DNA from: Akkermansia muciniphila
Lineage (GTDB): Bacteria; Verrucomicrobiota; Kiritimatiellia; RFP12; UBA1067
Reading direction: 5' to 3'
DNA: 37,221 nt
NCBI GenBank assembly: GCA_945870145.1
Contig: CAMBQV010000009.1
Location: 1-37,221, forward strand
Shown here piece by piece: positions 8,480 through 15,779 of the stretch (position 1 is its first letter; the number at the start of each line of letters is the position of its first letter). The notes under the pieces were generated by a model. The model ran no database searches. It worked only from the letters and a program-made list of their open reading frames with translations, and was not told where the DNA came from. Position numbers and translations under genes: made by a program.

Positions 8480-9325
8480 ATGGCAACGTACTATGTTGGA
8501 CCTCATGTTTCTGCTGGGGGGGGCGTCTCGCAGGCACCTCTCAACGCCAAGGCCTTGAATGCCTCCGCCTTTGCCCTCTTTGTTAAGAATCAGCGTCAGT
8601 GGACCGCCGCGCCGCTGCCATTGGAAGAGATTGAGTCCTTTAAAAAACAGATGGAGGCGGCCCGCTTCACGTCTCAACAGGTCCTGCCTCATGCAGGCTA
8701 CTTGATTAATCTGGCTAACCCAGACGATGGGGCACAGGGCAAATCATACGCCTCGCTGATTGACGAGGCTAGGCGCTGTTTAGCGCTCGGACTCTCCCTC
8801 CTCAACTTCCATCCCGGCAGCCATCTGCGTCTGATCACGCCACAAGCCGCCTGCGAACGTGTTGCAGGCGCCATCAACCGGGCACTCAGAGAACTTCCGG
8901 AGCTCATCTTCGTGGTGGAGAACACCGCCGGTAGCGGAGGCAATATCGGTTCTCGGTTCGAGGAACTCAAAATGATTCGGGACGGGATTGATGATCGCTC
9001 GCGAGTGGGGTTCTGTCTCGACACCTGCCATACCTTTGCGGCTGGATACGACATTTCGACACGTGACGGTTTCTTGAAGACAATGGAGGCGTTTGATACG
9101 TGCGTCGGAATGAGCTATCTGCGTGCCATGCATCTGAATGACTCGAAGACGGCTCTAGGTTCGCATGTGGATCGTCACGAGTCGTTGGGCAAAGGCTTGC
9201 TGGGAATCGAGCCGTTCAAGTGCATCATGCGCGACGCGCGCTTCCAAAATATTCCGCTCATTCTCGAGACCCCAGACGAATCGCTTTGGGATCAAGAGAT
9301 TGAACTCCTCCGCAGTTTCTCGTAA
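8480..9325 (+). CDS. nfo: Endonuclease IV (AP endonuclease)
   Basis: A 281-aa TIM-barrel enzyme that cuts DNA 5' of abasic sites in base-excision repair. All nine zinc ligands of the family can be placed: His in LPHAGY, His in NFHPGSH, Glu in VVENTAG, Asp and His in LDTCHTFAAGYD, His in AMHLND, Asp and His in GSHVDRHE, and Glu in ILETPDE. The start YVGPHVSAGGGV matches the family. A run of eight G (8516-8523) at codons 12-15 encodes the SAGGG turn and is a possible slippage site. A weak GGAG lies about 10 nt before the ATG. The gene stands alone between divergent panC and the minus-strand TIM-barrel gene. Confidence 0.96.
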   Translation: MATYYVGPHVSAGGGVSQAPLNAKALNASAFALFVKNQRQWTAAPLPLEEIESFKKQMEAARFTSQQVLPHAGYLINLANPDDGAQGKSYASLIDEARRCLALGLSLLNFHPGSHLRLITPQAACERVAGAINRALRELPELIFVVENTAGSGGNIGSRFEELKMIRDGIDDRSRVGFCLDTCHTFAAGYDISTRDGFLKTMEAFDTCVGMSYLRAMHLNDSKTALGSHVDRHESLGKGLLGIEPFKCIMRDARFQNIPLILETPDESLWDQEIELLRSFS

Positions 9326-9327
9326 CT

Positions 9328-9460
9328 AAAAGTTCAACGTTCAGCGTTGGACGTTCAGTGTTAAGAGTTTAATTTCTTAACTTTTAACGCTCAACTTTTA
9401 ATGTTTAACGCTTAATTTTAGAAGTTACCTGTTCGTTTACCCCCGAGGCATTAACTGTCA
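9328..9460. repeat. Phrase-type degenerate tandem repeats downstream of nfo
   Basis: The spacer consists of drifting copies of short words: 'gttcaacgttcagcgttgg', then 'aacttttaacgctcaa' and 'tttaatgtttaacgct', then 'aactgtcaactgct'. They are neither exact nor of fixed period. Small inverted pieces such as CAACG/CGTTG occur. I see no gene or T-tailed terminator here. Confidence 0.6.
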
Positions 9461-9471
9461 ACTGCTACCCT

Positions 9472-9499
9472 GGCGCGCCGTAGCCTCGGCGAAGGCGGC
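9472..9499 (+). repeat. Dispersed palindromic repeat, family 1, copy A
   Basis: This 28-bp element reads GCCGTAGCC in its left half and GCGAAGGCGGC in its right half, with CGCC/GGCG ends that can pair. Related copies lie at 16935-16967, 31041-31068 and 35965-35998. It touches the end of the minus-strand gene at 9503. Confidence 0.6.
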
Positions 9500-9502
9500 T
9501 GC

Positions 9503-10453
9503 CTACTGCCCACTGCCACTTCCTGCCCAGAGCTTGCGCAGGTCGCGCAAGGCTGAACTGAGGGCGACAGGCCCCGTGTCAGGGGCTGGCTCGAAGACCC
9601 GTAACAGGTTCGCAGAGCCATAGAAGGCGAAGCTCTTCCAGTCTATCGTCCCCTTGCCCGGCAACAGATGGTCCTCCATTAGCGGTTGGGCATCATGAAT
9701 GTGGATGCCCCCTGTCACGGGCAGGAGGGTTTGAGCCGTCGCTAGATTATTTTCAAGTCCGAGAAAATCTCTGATTTGGCCATGGCCCATATCGTGCCAA
9801 TAGCCGAGGAATGGCATTGTGAAGCGCTCTTTGAGCATGGCCATTTCGAGCGCATCAGGAAAGGTTTCCACCGAGGGAAGGTTTTCGAGACACAGCTTAA
9901 TGTTGGCTTGTTCAAATGCGGGCAAGAGGGTGTCGAGAGAGAGACAGAAGGCATCGAATATTTTGGTGACCTGCTGGGTACGACACCTCAAGACCTTTTG
10001 CATTACTTTTTGAAACTCGGGTTTTGATCGGTCCCCTTCCACATCCTCCAATGCCTCGACCAAGGTACCTGTCGTGTAACTCTTGAACCACGATTTTAAT
10101 TGAAAGCGTCCGGCATGGAGGACGAGCGCACGGGCACCCATGGAGGAGGCAAACTCAAGCGTACGTTTTATCAGGATAGTGGCCATCGCGCGTTCGTCGT
10201 CGTCTGTTGACGCCAGCAGATAGAGTTCCGGGTATCCATGCGGTGCACTGAGTGGAACGGGGCAGTAGGCATGGACACTGTCCACGCTGATAGCCCCAGA
10301 GGTGACCCGTCGTTGGATACCCGCGGCCAGTGCTTCCGTCGTATGGTAACCGAGTTCTAGCGCATCGAAGCCGAGCGAAAGGATTTCATCCACCAAGGCC
10401 TCTCCCTCGGTGTGTCTTCGTGCATTCCAGTTTGTTGAGAGCGCAAAACGCAT
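9503..10453 (-). CDS. Sugar phosphate isomerase/epimerase-like TIM-barrel protein
   Basis: A 316-aa protein of the xylose-isomerase-like/AP-endonuclease-2 superfamily (PF01261 type). Visible barrel-strand motifs are FALSTNWNARR at the start, GFDALELGYHTT, VDSVHAYCPVP, ALVLHAGR, LCLENLPS, GYWHDMGHGQ and GGIHIHDAQ, with PGKGTIDW near the end. The Glu, Asp and His residues in these motifs fit a divalent-metal site. Such proteins act on sugars or inositols, and the substrate cannot be read from sequence. AGAGG lies 6 nt before the ATG. The last codons (AGSGSGQ and stop) are written by the repeat 'ggcagtgggcagtag', the same phrase that continues in the spacer, so the native C-terminus has probably been replaced or extended. 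Confidence 0.85.
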   Translation of the reverse strand: MRFALSTNWNARRHTEGEALVDEILSLGFDALELGYHTTEALAAGIQRRVTSGAISVDSVHAYCPVPLSAPHGYPELYLLASTDDDERAMATILIKRTLEFASSMGARALVLHAGRFQLKSWFKSYTTGTLVEALEDVEGDRSKPEFQKVMQKVLRCRTQQVTKIFDAFCLSLDTLLPAFEQANIKLCLENLPSVETFPDALEMAMLKERFTMPFLGYWHDMGHGQIRDFLGLENNLATAQTLLPVTGGIHIHDAQPLMEDHLLPGKGTIDWKSFAFYGSANLLRVFEPAPDTGPVALSSALRDLRKLWAGSGSGQ

Positions 10454-10573
10454 GAATAGCCTCTGTTTTTTCTAACCCCTGTTTTCAAAAGTATTTACAT
10501 CATCCTTTACTAACGTCTTTCCTTTCAAGGTCAAAACCGTTAATATATCAGAACCTTTTCAACAGAATAGACT

Positions 10574-11236
10574 ATGCATCGCTTTCTGTCCATAACGAAT
10601 CTTATTTTGTGGGCTCTTTTTGGCCTTCAGTTGCCACTTTCTGCAGAGCCCTTAACACTGCCTACCATTCGACAAGAAGGTGCCACGCTCTCCGCCTCCG
10701 TGGCAAACGAAGCAGACCATGCGCGGCGCCAGTCATTGCTCTGGTTGCAAAAGAATCCTCCTGCCATAACCGAGACGCAAACGTGCGCCCTTGTTCAGCT
10801 TGCCTTAGAAGGTGTCACTCCCTCTACGAACTTGATGATGATAGTTGAGGCGGCGGGGTTGTCCTCCCGAACCAATCAAGTAAAAGCCTTGCTTGACGCG
10901 ACGCTCACCACGTATCCGCTCGTCTCCGCCGACCCGGAGGCGCTCTGGCTTCTGAGCCATACCATCAACCAAAATCACAAGGGAATCCTGTTACGCAAAA
11001 CAGAGGTTTTGGACTGGCGTAATGATTTTGCCCAGCTCCTGCTTCGGTCGCACCGCACAGACTCCTTGGGCGGTGCCTACTGGGAACCTATTCAACAGAC
11101 CAACCTCTGTCAGCAGGCATCGTCTTGTCTCTCCAACCCTTTGGATGTGAAGTCCGTCACCCCTGAAGCTCTGATGGTTGCGCGCATCCGAGCTACGGCC
11201 TTTGGTTTGCTCGCGCTTAAGGAAATTCACGAATGA
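10574..11236 (+). CDS. Secreted protein of unknown function
   Basis: A 220-aa protein that I do not recognise. The N-terminus (MHRFLSITNLILWALFGLQLPLSAEP) is a classic signal peptide with likely cleavage after LSA. The rest looks alpha-helical, with several short helical stretches such as RRQSLLWLQKNPPAI and TQTCALVQLALEG, and a GGAYWEP motif near residue 173, which loosely recalls helical-repeat terpenoid-cyclase-like folds. It has four Cys in the mature region. No Shine-Dalgarno sequence precedes the ATG. It overlaps the PP-loop gene by ATGA, so the two are translationally coupled, which is surprising for an exported protein next to a cytoplasmic RNA-modification enzyme. Confidence 0.75.
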   Translation: MHRFLSITNLILWALFGLQLPLSAEPLTLPTIRQEGATLSASVANEADHARRQSLLWLQKNPPAITETQTCALVQLALEGVTPSTNLMMIVEAAGLSSRTNQVKALLDATLTTYPLVSADPEALWLLSHTINQNHKGILLRKTEVLDWRNDFAQLLLRSHRTDSLGGAYWEPIQQTNLCQQASSCLSNPLDVKSVTPEALMVARIRATAFGLLALKEIHE

Positions 11237-12231
11237 CCACCCCAGAACCTCGTCCCCCCGTCCGCGCGCTCAGCCTTCTCTCGGGAGGACTCGACAGCCA
11301 ACTCTCAATCTGTGTCTTGCGCGACCAGGGCATTCATGTCGAAGCCGTTGTCTTTTCAAGTCCCTTCTTTAAAATCGATTCTGCCAAGAAGGCCGCTGCG
11401 AAGTTGGGCGTTAAACTGCACATCGTCCCCTTTATCAAAGATATTGTTGGCCTTGTCGAGTCTCCGAGCCATGGGTTCGGCGGTGCTATGAACCCCTGTA
11501 TTGACTGTCATGCGCGTATGATCCAGCGCGCGGGGGAGATGAGAGAGGCGATGGGCTTCGACTTTGTCGCCACCGGTGAAGTCCTCAACCAACGTCCCAT
11601 GTCCCAGACCCGGCGCTCCCTGGAGACGGTGGCGCGTGATGCAGGTCTGAACGGACTGTTGTTGCGTCCTCTCAGCGCCCGTCTTCTGGAGCCGACCGTA
11701 CCAGAGATGGATGGAAGAGTAGATCGTGGCCGTCTGCTCGAACTCAATGGGCGCTCGCGGAAACCCCAGATGGAACTCGCCAAGACGTTTGGCCTTGAGG
11801 ACTATCCCTCGCCAGCAGGGGGGTGTCTTTTGACAGAGAAGGGCTTCTGTCGGAAGCTTGCTGACTTGAAGGAGCATGAAGGGTTGAAGGATGATCGTCC
11901 GATATGGCTTCTGCTTTATGGCCGCCACTTCCGTCTGCCCGGAGGCAGTAAGTGTATTGTCGGACGGGATGTTCGGGATAACGCGGCCATTAAGAAACTC
12001 TTTAAGAATGGCGACACCCTTGTTTATACCGTCAATGTTCCTGGTCCTACGGGGATGCTTCCAGAGGGGGCTGGACAGGAGGATATCCTGGTCGCCGCGG
12101 CCATCTGTGCTGCCTATGGCGACCGGGGTACCCGTCATGAGGTCCTCGTCAAGATACAGTCGCCGGCGTGGACAAAAGAAATAAGCGTTCCTCCGTGTCC
12201 GAAGGAACGCCTACAAGAGTGGATGCTTTAA
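11233..12231 (+). CDS. PP-loop tRNA thiolation-like enzyme with a C-terminal NFACT-R-type (DUF814) domain
   Basis: A 332-aa cytoplasmic protein. The N-terminal part has the adenylating PP-loop SGGLDSQ (residues about 17-23) and the ThiI/MnmA-like layout: AAKKLGV-type spacing, a Cys pair in NPCIDCHARM, FVATGEVLNQRPMSQ, and a second cysteine in PAGGCLLT. This suggests ATP-dependent sulfur transfer to a tRNA uridine. The C-terminal ~110 residues (LLYGRHFRLPGGSKCIVGRD, then GDTLVYTVNVPGP and EDILVAAAICAAYGD) resemble the RNA-binding NFACT-R region. The target nucleoside is not determinable. It is coupled to the secreted protein upstream and convergent with the FHA gene. An 8-bp perfect inverted repeat lies just before its stop. 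Confidence 0.85.
   Translation: MTTPEPRPPVRALSLLSGGLDSQLSICVLRDQGIHVEAVVFSSPFFKIDSAKKAAAKLGVKLHIVPFIKDIVGLVESPSHGFGGAMNPCIDCHARMIQRAGEMREAMGFDFVATGEVLNQRPMSQTRRSLETVARDAGLNGLLLRPLSARLLEPTVPEMDGRVDRGRLLELNGRSRKPQMELAKTFGLEDYPSPAGGCLLTEKGFCRKLADLKEHEGLKDDRPIWLLLYGRHFRLPGGSKCIVGRDVRDNAAIKKLFKNGDTLVYTVNVPGPTGMLPEGAGQEDILVAAAICAAYGDRGTRHEVLVKIQSPAWTKEISVPPCPKERLQEWML
12185..12210. repeat. Inverted repeat at the junction of convergent genes
   Basis: GCGTTCCT (12185-12192) and AGGAACGC (12203-12210) form a perfect 8-bp stem with a 10-nt loop, within the last codons of the PP-loop gene. The convergent FHA gene ends 5 bp beyond the stop. It may help end transcription in either direction; no strong T-run is present. 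Confidence 0.45.
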
Positions 12232-12236
12232 AAAAA

Positions 12237-12725
12237 CTAATTCTTCAGAAGGAAGAGCACCAGCAACACCGCAATCACGAGGGATAGAAACGCGATAATC
12301 GCAATCCAAACTTTGTTGCTGTTTGATTTTTTTGAGAAGAGGTCGGTCGGAGCTTTGATCGAGGTTGACTGATGCGCGGGAATGACGATCGAGGTGCGGG
12401 AAAGCTTCTGGGTGTCGCCGCCACGGGTCTGAGAGATGTCATCACCGTCAATAATGACCGAAACATCGCCAACATGGATCACATCATTACGAAACAAGCC
12501 ACTGACGGTCACCGTTTCGCCATTCACGCGAGTTCCATTGGTAGAACCTAAGTCGCGCAAGGTATAGCCAGAGGCGCTCTTCTCAATTTCGCAATGAGAT
12601 CCCGAGATGGAGGGATCGGAAATGATCAAATCGTTCCCCTCTCGTCGCCCAATGCGCAACACGGGTTGATCTAGAGAAATCTGCTCGCCTGCCCGTGTCC
12701 CGGATACAATTTTAAGAAAAGCCAT
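12237..12725 (-). CDS. FHA-domain protein with a C-terminal membrane anchor
   Basis: A 162-aa protein with an N-terminal forkhead-associated domain (about residues 1-100), which binds phosphothreonine peptides. Conserved FHA residues are present: Gly-Arg in LRIGRREGN, Ser and His in SISGSHCEIE, and Asn in GSTNGTRVNG. A Ser/Thr-rich linker follows. A single transmembrane helix then ends the protein (VWIAIIAFLSLVIAVLLVLFLL), so it should be tail-anchored with the FHA domain in the cytoplasm. No Ser/Thr kinase or phosphatase is in the window. A good promoter lies upstream and AGGTAAAG gives a ribosome site. Confidence 0.92.
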   Translation of the reverse strand: MAFLKIVSGTRAGEQISLDQPVLRIGRREGNDLIISDPSISGSHCEIEKSASGYTLRDLGSTNGTRVNGETVTVSGLFRNDVIHVGDVSVIIDGDDISQTRGGDTQKLSRTSIVIPAHQSTSIKAPTDLFSKKSNSNKVWIAIIAFLSLVIAVLLVLFLLKN

Positions 12726-12760
12726 ATTCTTTACCTAATTAATGAAACAAAAGGGTGTAC

Positions 12761-12789
12761 AGTTTACTTTTATTGATGCAGAAAGTCAA
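12761..12789 (-). promoter_or_regulatory. Sigma70-type promoter of the FHA gene
   Basis: On the minus strand TTGACT (12784-12789) and TAAACT (12761-12766) are separated by 17 bp. The leader is about 30 nt and ends with an AGGT ribosome site before the ATG at 12725. Confidence 0.7.
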
Positions 12790-12824
12790 ACGCGAATTTA
12801 CCAACTTTTGGCTCACGAAAGCCC

Positions 12825-12853
12825 TTGCAGGCCATAGAATGGTTTAGTAATCT
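12825..12853 (+). promoter_or_regulatory. Sigma70-type promoter of rnfD, at most a very short leader
   Basis: TTGCAG (12825-12830) and TAATCT (12848-12853) are 17 bp apart. The expected start near 12859-12860 falls between the two candidate ATGs at 12857 and 12863. There is no ribosome-binding site, so translation may begin on a nearly leaderless mRNA at the second ATG. Confidence 0.55.
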
Positions 12854-12856
12854 TAT

Positions 12857-13912
12857 ATGTCCATGAAGCCAGAAGTCACCTCGGATTTATTAGTGATCAG
12901 TTCCTCGCCGCACGCGCATGATGGTTCTTCCGTTGATCGTATCATGTGGGATGTTGTGATGGCACTTACGCCTGCCCTTTTAGCGGCCATCTTCTTTTTC
13001 GGCTTGGACGCTTTGCGCCTGGTGGGTGTCTGCGTGGCGACCTGCCTCGTGACCGAGTGGGGATGCCGCAAACTGATGAAGCGTCCGAGCTCGCTTTCGG
13101 ACTGGAGCGCGGTTGTGACTGGCCTTTTATTGGCGTTTAATCTGCCCCCAGGGTTGCCAACGTGGATGGCGGTCGCGGGCTCGATCTTTGCCATCGCAAT
13201 TGCAAAACAAATTTTTGGGGGTCTCGGGTACAATCCCTTTAACCCTGCCCTCGCCGCAAGGGCCTTCATGTTAATCTCTTTTACTGGGGCGATGACAACC
13301 TGGAGCAAGTCAACCTGGCCCTCCCTTCTGACGGATCATTGGGTTGATACGATGACTGCTGCCTCACGTGACGCCATGACGACGGCCACGCCCCTTGGCC
13401 TGATCAAGGAAGCGGTCAAGAGCGGTGAGGGGTTGCCTAGCTTTACGCCCCAAATGCTCCAAGACTTTTTTTTGGGAAACATGAATGGGTGCATGGGTGA
13501 GACCTCTGCTCTTGCCCTCCTGCTCGGCGCGGCCTATCTTCTTTATCGCAAAGTGATCACCTGGCATATTCCCGTGGCGTACATCTTGACAGTCTTTATC
13601 TATGCCGCGGTGTTGCGACAGTTCTGGCCGGCGGAGTCCATCACGCCCCTGGCACATGTACTCTCAGGCGGACTCATGCTCGGCGCCCTCTTTATGGCCA
13701 CGGACATGGTTACCTCACCCGTCACCCAGCGCGGAATGCTTATTTTTGGAATTGGGTGTGGTGTTATCACGATGTTGATCCGCACCTCCAAGACCGGAGC
13801 CTATCCAGAAGGGGTCTGCTTCGCCATCTTGATTATGAACGCTTTTACACCCCTTATTAATCGAGCCACACGTAATCAGGTCTTTGGCTCGGGTGGGAAG
13901 AAGGCTGGCTAA
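12857..13912 (+). CDS. rnfD: RnfD/NqrB-family membrane subunit of an ion-translocating electron transport complex
   Basis: A 351-aa polytopic membrane protein, the length of RnfD rather than the longer NqrB. RnfD carries covalent FMN and takes part in ion transport coupled to ferredoxin/NAD oxidoreduction. Family signatures are NLPPGLPTWMAVAGS, KQIFGGLGYNPFNPALAARAF, GGLMLGALFMATDMVTSPVT and a C-terminal AFTPLINR. The usual flavinylation motif ([S/T]GAT) reads TTAT here (DAMTTATPL): the acceptor Thr is kept but the Gly is lost. No rnfABCEG gene is next to it; lepA follows after 19 bp. Either the other subunits are elsewhere or the gene was relocated. The start could be ATG 12857 or 12863. Confidence 0.9.
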   Translation: MSMKPEVTSDLLVISSSPHAHDGSSVDRIMWDVVMALTPALLAAIFFFGLDALRLVGVCVATCLVTEWGCRKLMKRPSSLSDWSAVVTGLLLAFNLPPGLPTWMAVAGSIFAIAIAKQIFGGLGYNPFNPALAARAFMLISFTGAMTTWSKSTWPSLLTDHWVDTMTAASRDAMTTATPLGLIKEAVKSGEGLPSFTPQMLQDFFLGNMNGCMGETSALALLLGAAYLLYRKVITWHIPVAYILTVFIYAAVLRQFWPAESITPLAHVLSGGLMLGALFMATDMVTSPVTQRGMLIFGIGCGVITMLIRTSKTGAYPEGVCFAILIMNAFTPLINRATRNQVFGSGGKKAG

Positions 13913-13931
13913 GGTATTAAAGAAAGACTGC

Positions 13932-15749
13932 ATGGACGAAATCATACTCGAAAACATTAGAAACTTTTGTATCATTGCTCACATTGATCATGGCAAAACT
14001 ACGCTGTCGGATCGTATCTTGGAGGCCACCAAACAGATCGAGTTGCGCCAGATGCGCGAACAGACGCTCGATGCCATGGACCTCGAACGCGAACGCGGTA
14101 TCACCATCAAGTGCCATCCTGTTTCTATGATGTATACGGCCAAGAATGGTAAGACCTACCGCTTTGACTTGATTGATACCCCAGGGCATGTGGACTTCAC
14201 TTATGAGGTCTCCCGTAGCATGGGTGCTTGCGAAGGGGCCATTCTCGTTGTCGACGCGGCTCAAGGCGTCGAAGCCCAGACCGTGGCAAACACCTATCTG
14301 GCAGTCGAAAACAATCTCGAAATTGTCCCTGTGCTCAATAAGGTCGATATGCCGAGCGCGAAGATCGAAGAAACAGCGCGCCAAATTGAAGAGGTTCTGG
14401 GCATCCCCATGGATCACCCGCTTCTCATCAGCGCGAAGACCGGGATCGGCATCCCAGACGTCCTTGAGGCGATTGTCGAACGCATCCACCCGCCCAAAAC
14501 ACGTCCTGACGCACCGTTGCGCGCCCTTGTTTTTGACTCGGTCTTCGACATTTATCGTGGCGTAATCACCTATGTGCGCGTCGTGGACGGTAACCTTAAG
14601 GCTGGCGACACCATCCATTTCATGAGCAGTGGCATTACCACGCAGTTGCGCGAAGTCGGTATTTTTAGTCCGGACCAGAAACCCATCGAGGTCCTAGAAG
14701 CGGGTAACGTCGGTTACCTCGTGGGAACCATTCGTGATCCCTCTGAAATTAAGATCGGTGACACCGTGACCTCGCTCAAGGATGGCGCGACGGAACGCCT
14801 TCCGGGCTTCAAGGAAGTCCATCCCATGGTCTTCAGCGGCGTCTATCCTGTTAGCTCAGATGAATACGAAAAGGTGCGGACAGGTCTTGAAAAACTGCAT
14901 CTGAATGACGCGGCCTTTTCCTTCCACCCGGAAAGCTCCGTGGCACTGGGATTCGGTTTCCGATGCGGCTTCCTCGGCCTCCTCCACATGGAAGTGGTCC
15001 AGGAACGTCTTCGCCGCGAATTTGATCTGGATATTATCAGCACGCATCCCTCTGTTGTCTACAAAGTGACACTCCACGATGGTACGACCATGGAGATTGA
15101 CAATCCAGTCCATCTGCCGGATGTCACGCGGATCGCCCACATCGAGGAGCCGATGATCCGAGCGACCATCATCTGTCCGAGTGAATGTATCGGCGATATG
15201 ATGCGTATCGTTCTGGAGCGCCGAGGCTATGTCGAGAAGACGGAGAGCCTCGATGGAACGCGTGTCATTCTCACCTGCATTATTCCGCTGAACGAGATCC
15301 TGATTGATTTCCACGACATGCTCAAGAGTGTCTCGCATGGTTATGCCTCGATGGATTACGAGCCTCATGGATACCAAGAGAGTGACATCGTCAAGATGGA
15401 CATCCTCCTTAACGCTGAGGTGGTCGATGCCTTTTCTTGCATGGTACACAAAGACAAGGCTGTCTCACGCGGACGTCAGATCTGCAAGGCGCTTGCCGAA
15501 GAGATCCCACCCCATATGTTCAAAATTCCGGTGCAGGCCGCACTCGGACGTAACATTATTGCACGCGAAGACATCCGTGCGTTCCGAAAAGACGTGACCG
15601 CAAAGTTGTATGGCGGCGACGTCACACGTAAGCAAAAACTACTTAAGAAACAGGCCGCAGGCAAGAAGCGCATGAAGGAGTTTGGACGGGTCAATGTCCC
15701 GCAGTCGGCCTTCATCGCCGTGTTAAAGGGAACTGCGGATGATGAATAG
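13932..15749 (+). CDS. lepA: Elongation factor 4 (LepA), ribosome back-translocase GTPase
   Basis: A 605-aa translational GTPase. The N-terminus ENIRNFCIIAHIDHGKTTLSDRILE includes the G1 P-loop AHIDHGKT; G2 lies in RERGITIK, G3 is DTPGHVDF, G4 NKVD and G5 SAKTG. Domains II and III follow. The LepA-specific C-terminal domain ends with KKQAAGKKRMKEFGRVNVPQSAF. I chose the ATG at 13932, which gives the normal family start; the frame is open to 13884, inside rnfD. It probably forms an operon with rnfD (19 bp upstream) and lepB (30 bp downstream), and lepA-lepB is a classic gene pair. Confidence 0.97.
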   Translation: MDEIILENIRNFCIIAHIDHGKTTLSDRILEATKQIELRQMREQTLDAMDLERERGITIKCHPVSMMYTAKNGKTYRFDLIDTPGHVDFTYEVSRSMGACEGAILVVDAAQGVEAQTVANTYLAVENNLEIVPVLNKVDMPSAKIEETARQIEEVLGIPMDHPLLISAKTGIGIPDVLEAIVERIHPPKTRPDAPLRALVFDSVFDIYRGVITYVRVVDGNLKAGDTIHFMSSGITTQLREVGIFSPDQKPIEVLEAGNVGYLVGTIRDPSEIKIGDTVTSLKDGATERLPGFKEVHPMVFSGVYPVSSDEYEKVRTGLEKLHLNDAAFSFHPESSVALGFGFRCGFLGLLHMEVVQERLRREFDLDIISTHPSVVYKVTLHDGTTMEIDNPVHLPDVTRIAHIEEPMIRATIICPSECIGDMMRIVLERRGYVEKTESLDGTRVILTCIIPLNEILIDFHDMLKSVSHGYASMDYEPHGYQESDIVKMDILLNAEVVDAFSCMVHKDKAVSRGRQICKALAEEIPPHMFKIPVQAALGRNIIAREDIRAFRKDVTAKLYGGDVTRKQKLLKKQAAGKKRMKEFGRVNVPQSAFIAVLKGTADDE

Positions 15750-15779
15750 GAGGGGCGACCTGTAGGTCGCCCGAACACC
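15748..15779 (+). promoter_or_regulatory. Ribosome site, stable hairpin and start codon arrangement of lepB
   Basis: AGGAGG (15748-15753) overlaps the lepA stop and is followed by a perfect 8-bp stem with a 4-nt loop, GGGCGACC/GGTCGCCC (15753-15772). GAACACC and the ATG follow. The linear distance from ribosome site to ATG is 26 nt, too long for normal initiation, but it falls to 7 nt if the hairpin folds. Confidence 0.6.

Noticed and set aside
11356-12138. A 260-codon minus-strand frame within the PP-loop gene
   Set aside because: It is antisense to clear PP-loop and NFACT-R motifs and has no start signals.
13884-13931. Upstream start of lepA inside rnfD
   Set aside because: It adds 16 residues (MARVGRRLAKVLKKDC) not seen in the family. 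The ATG at 13932 gives the normal LepA N-terminus.
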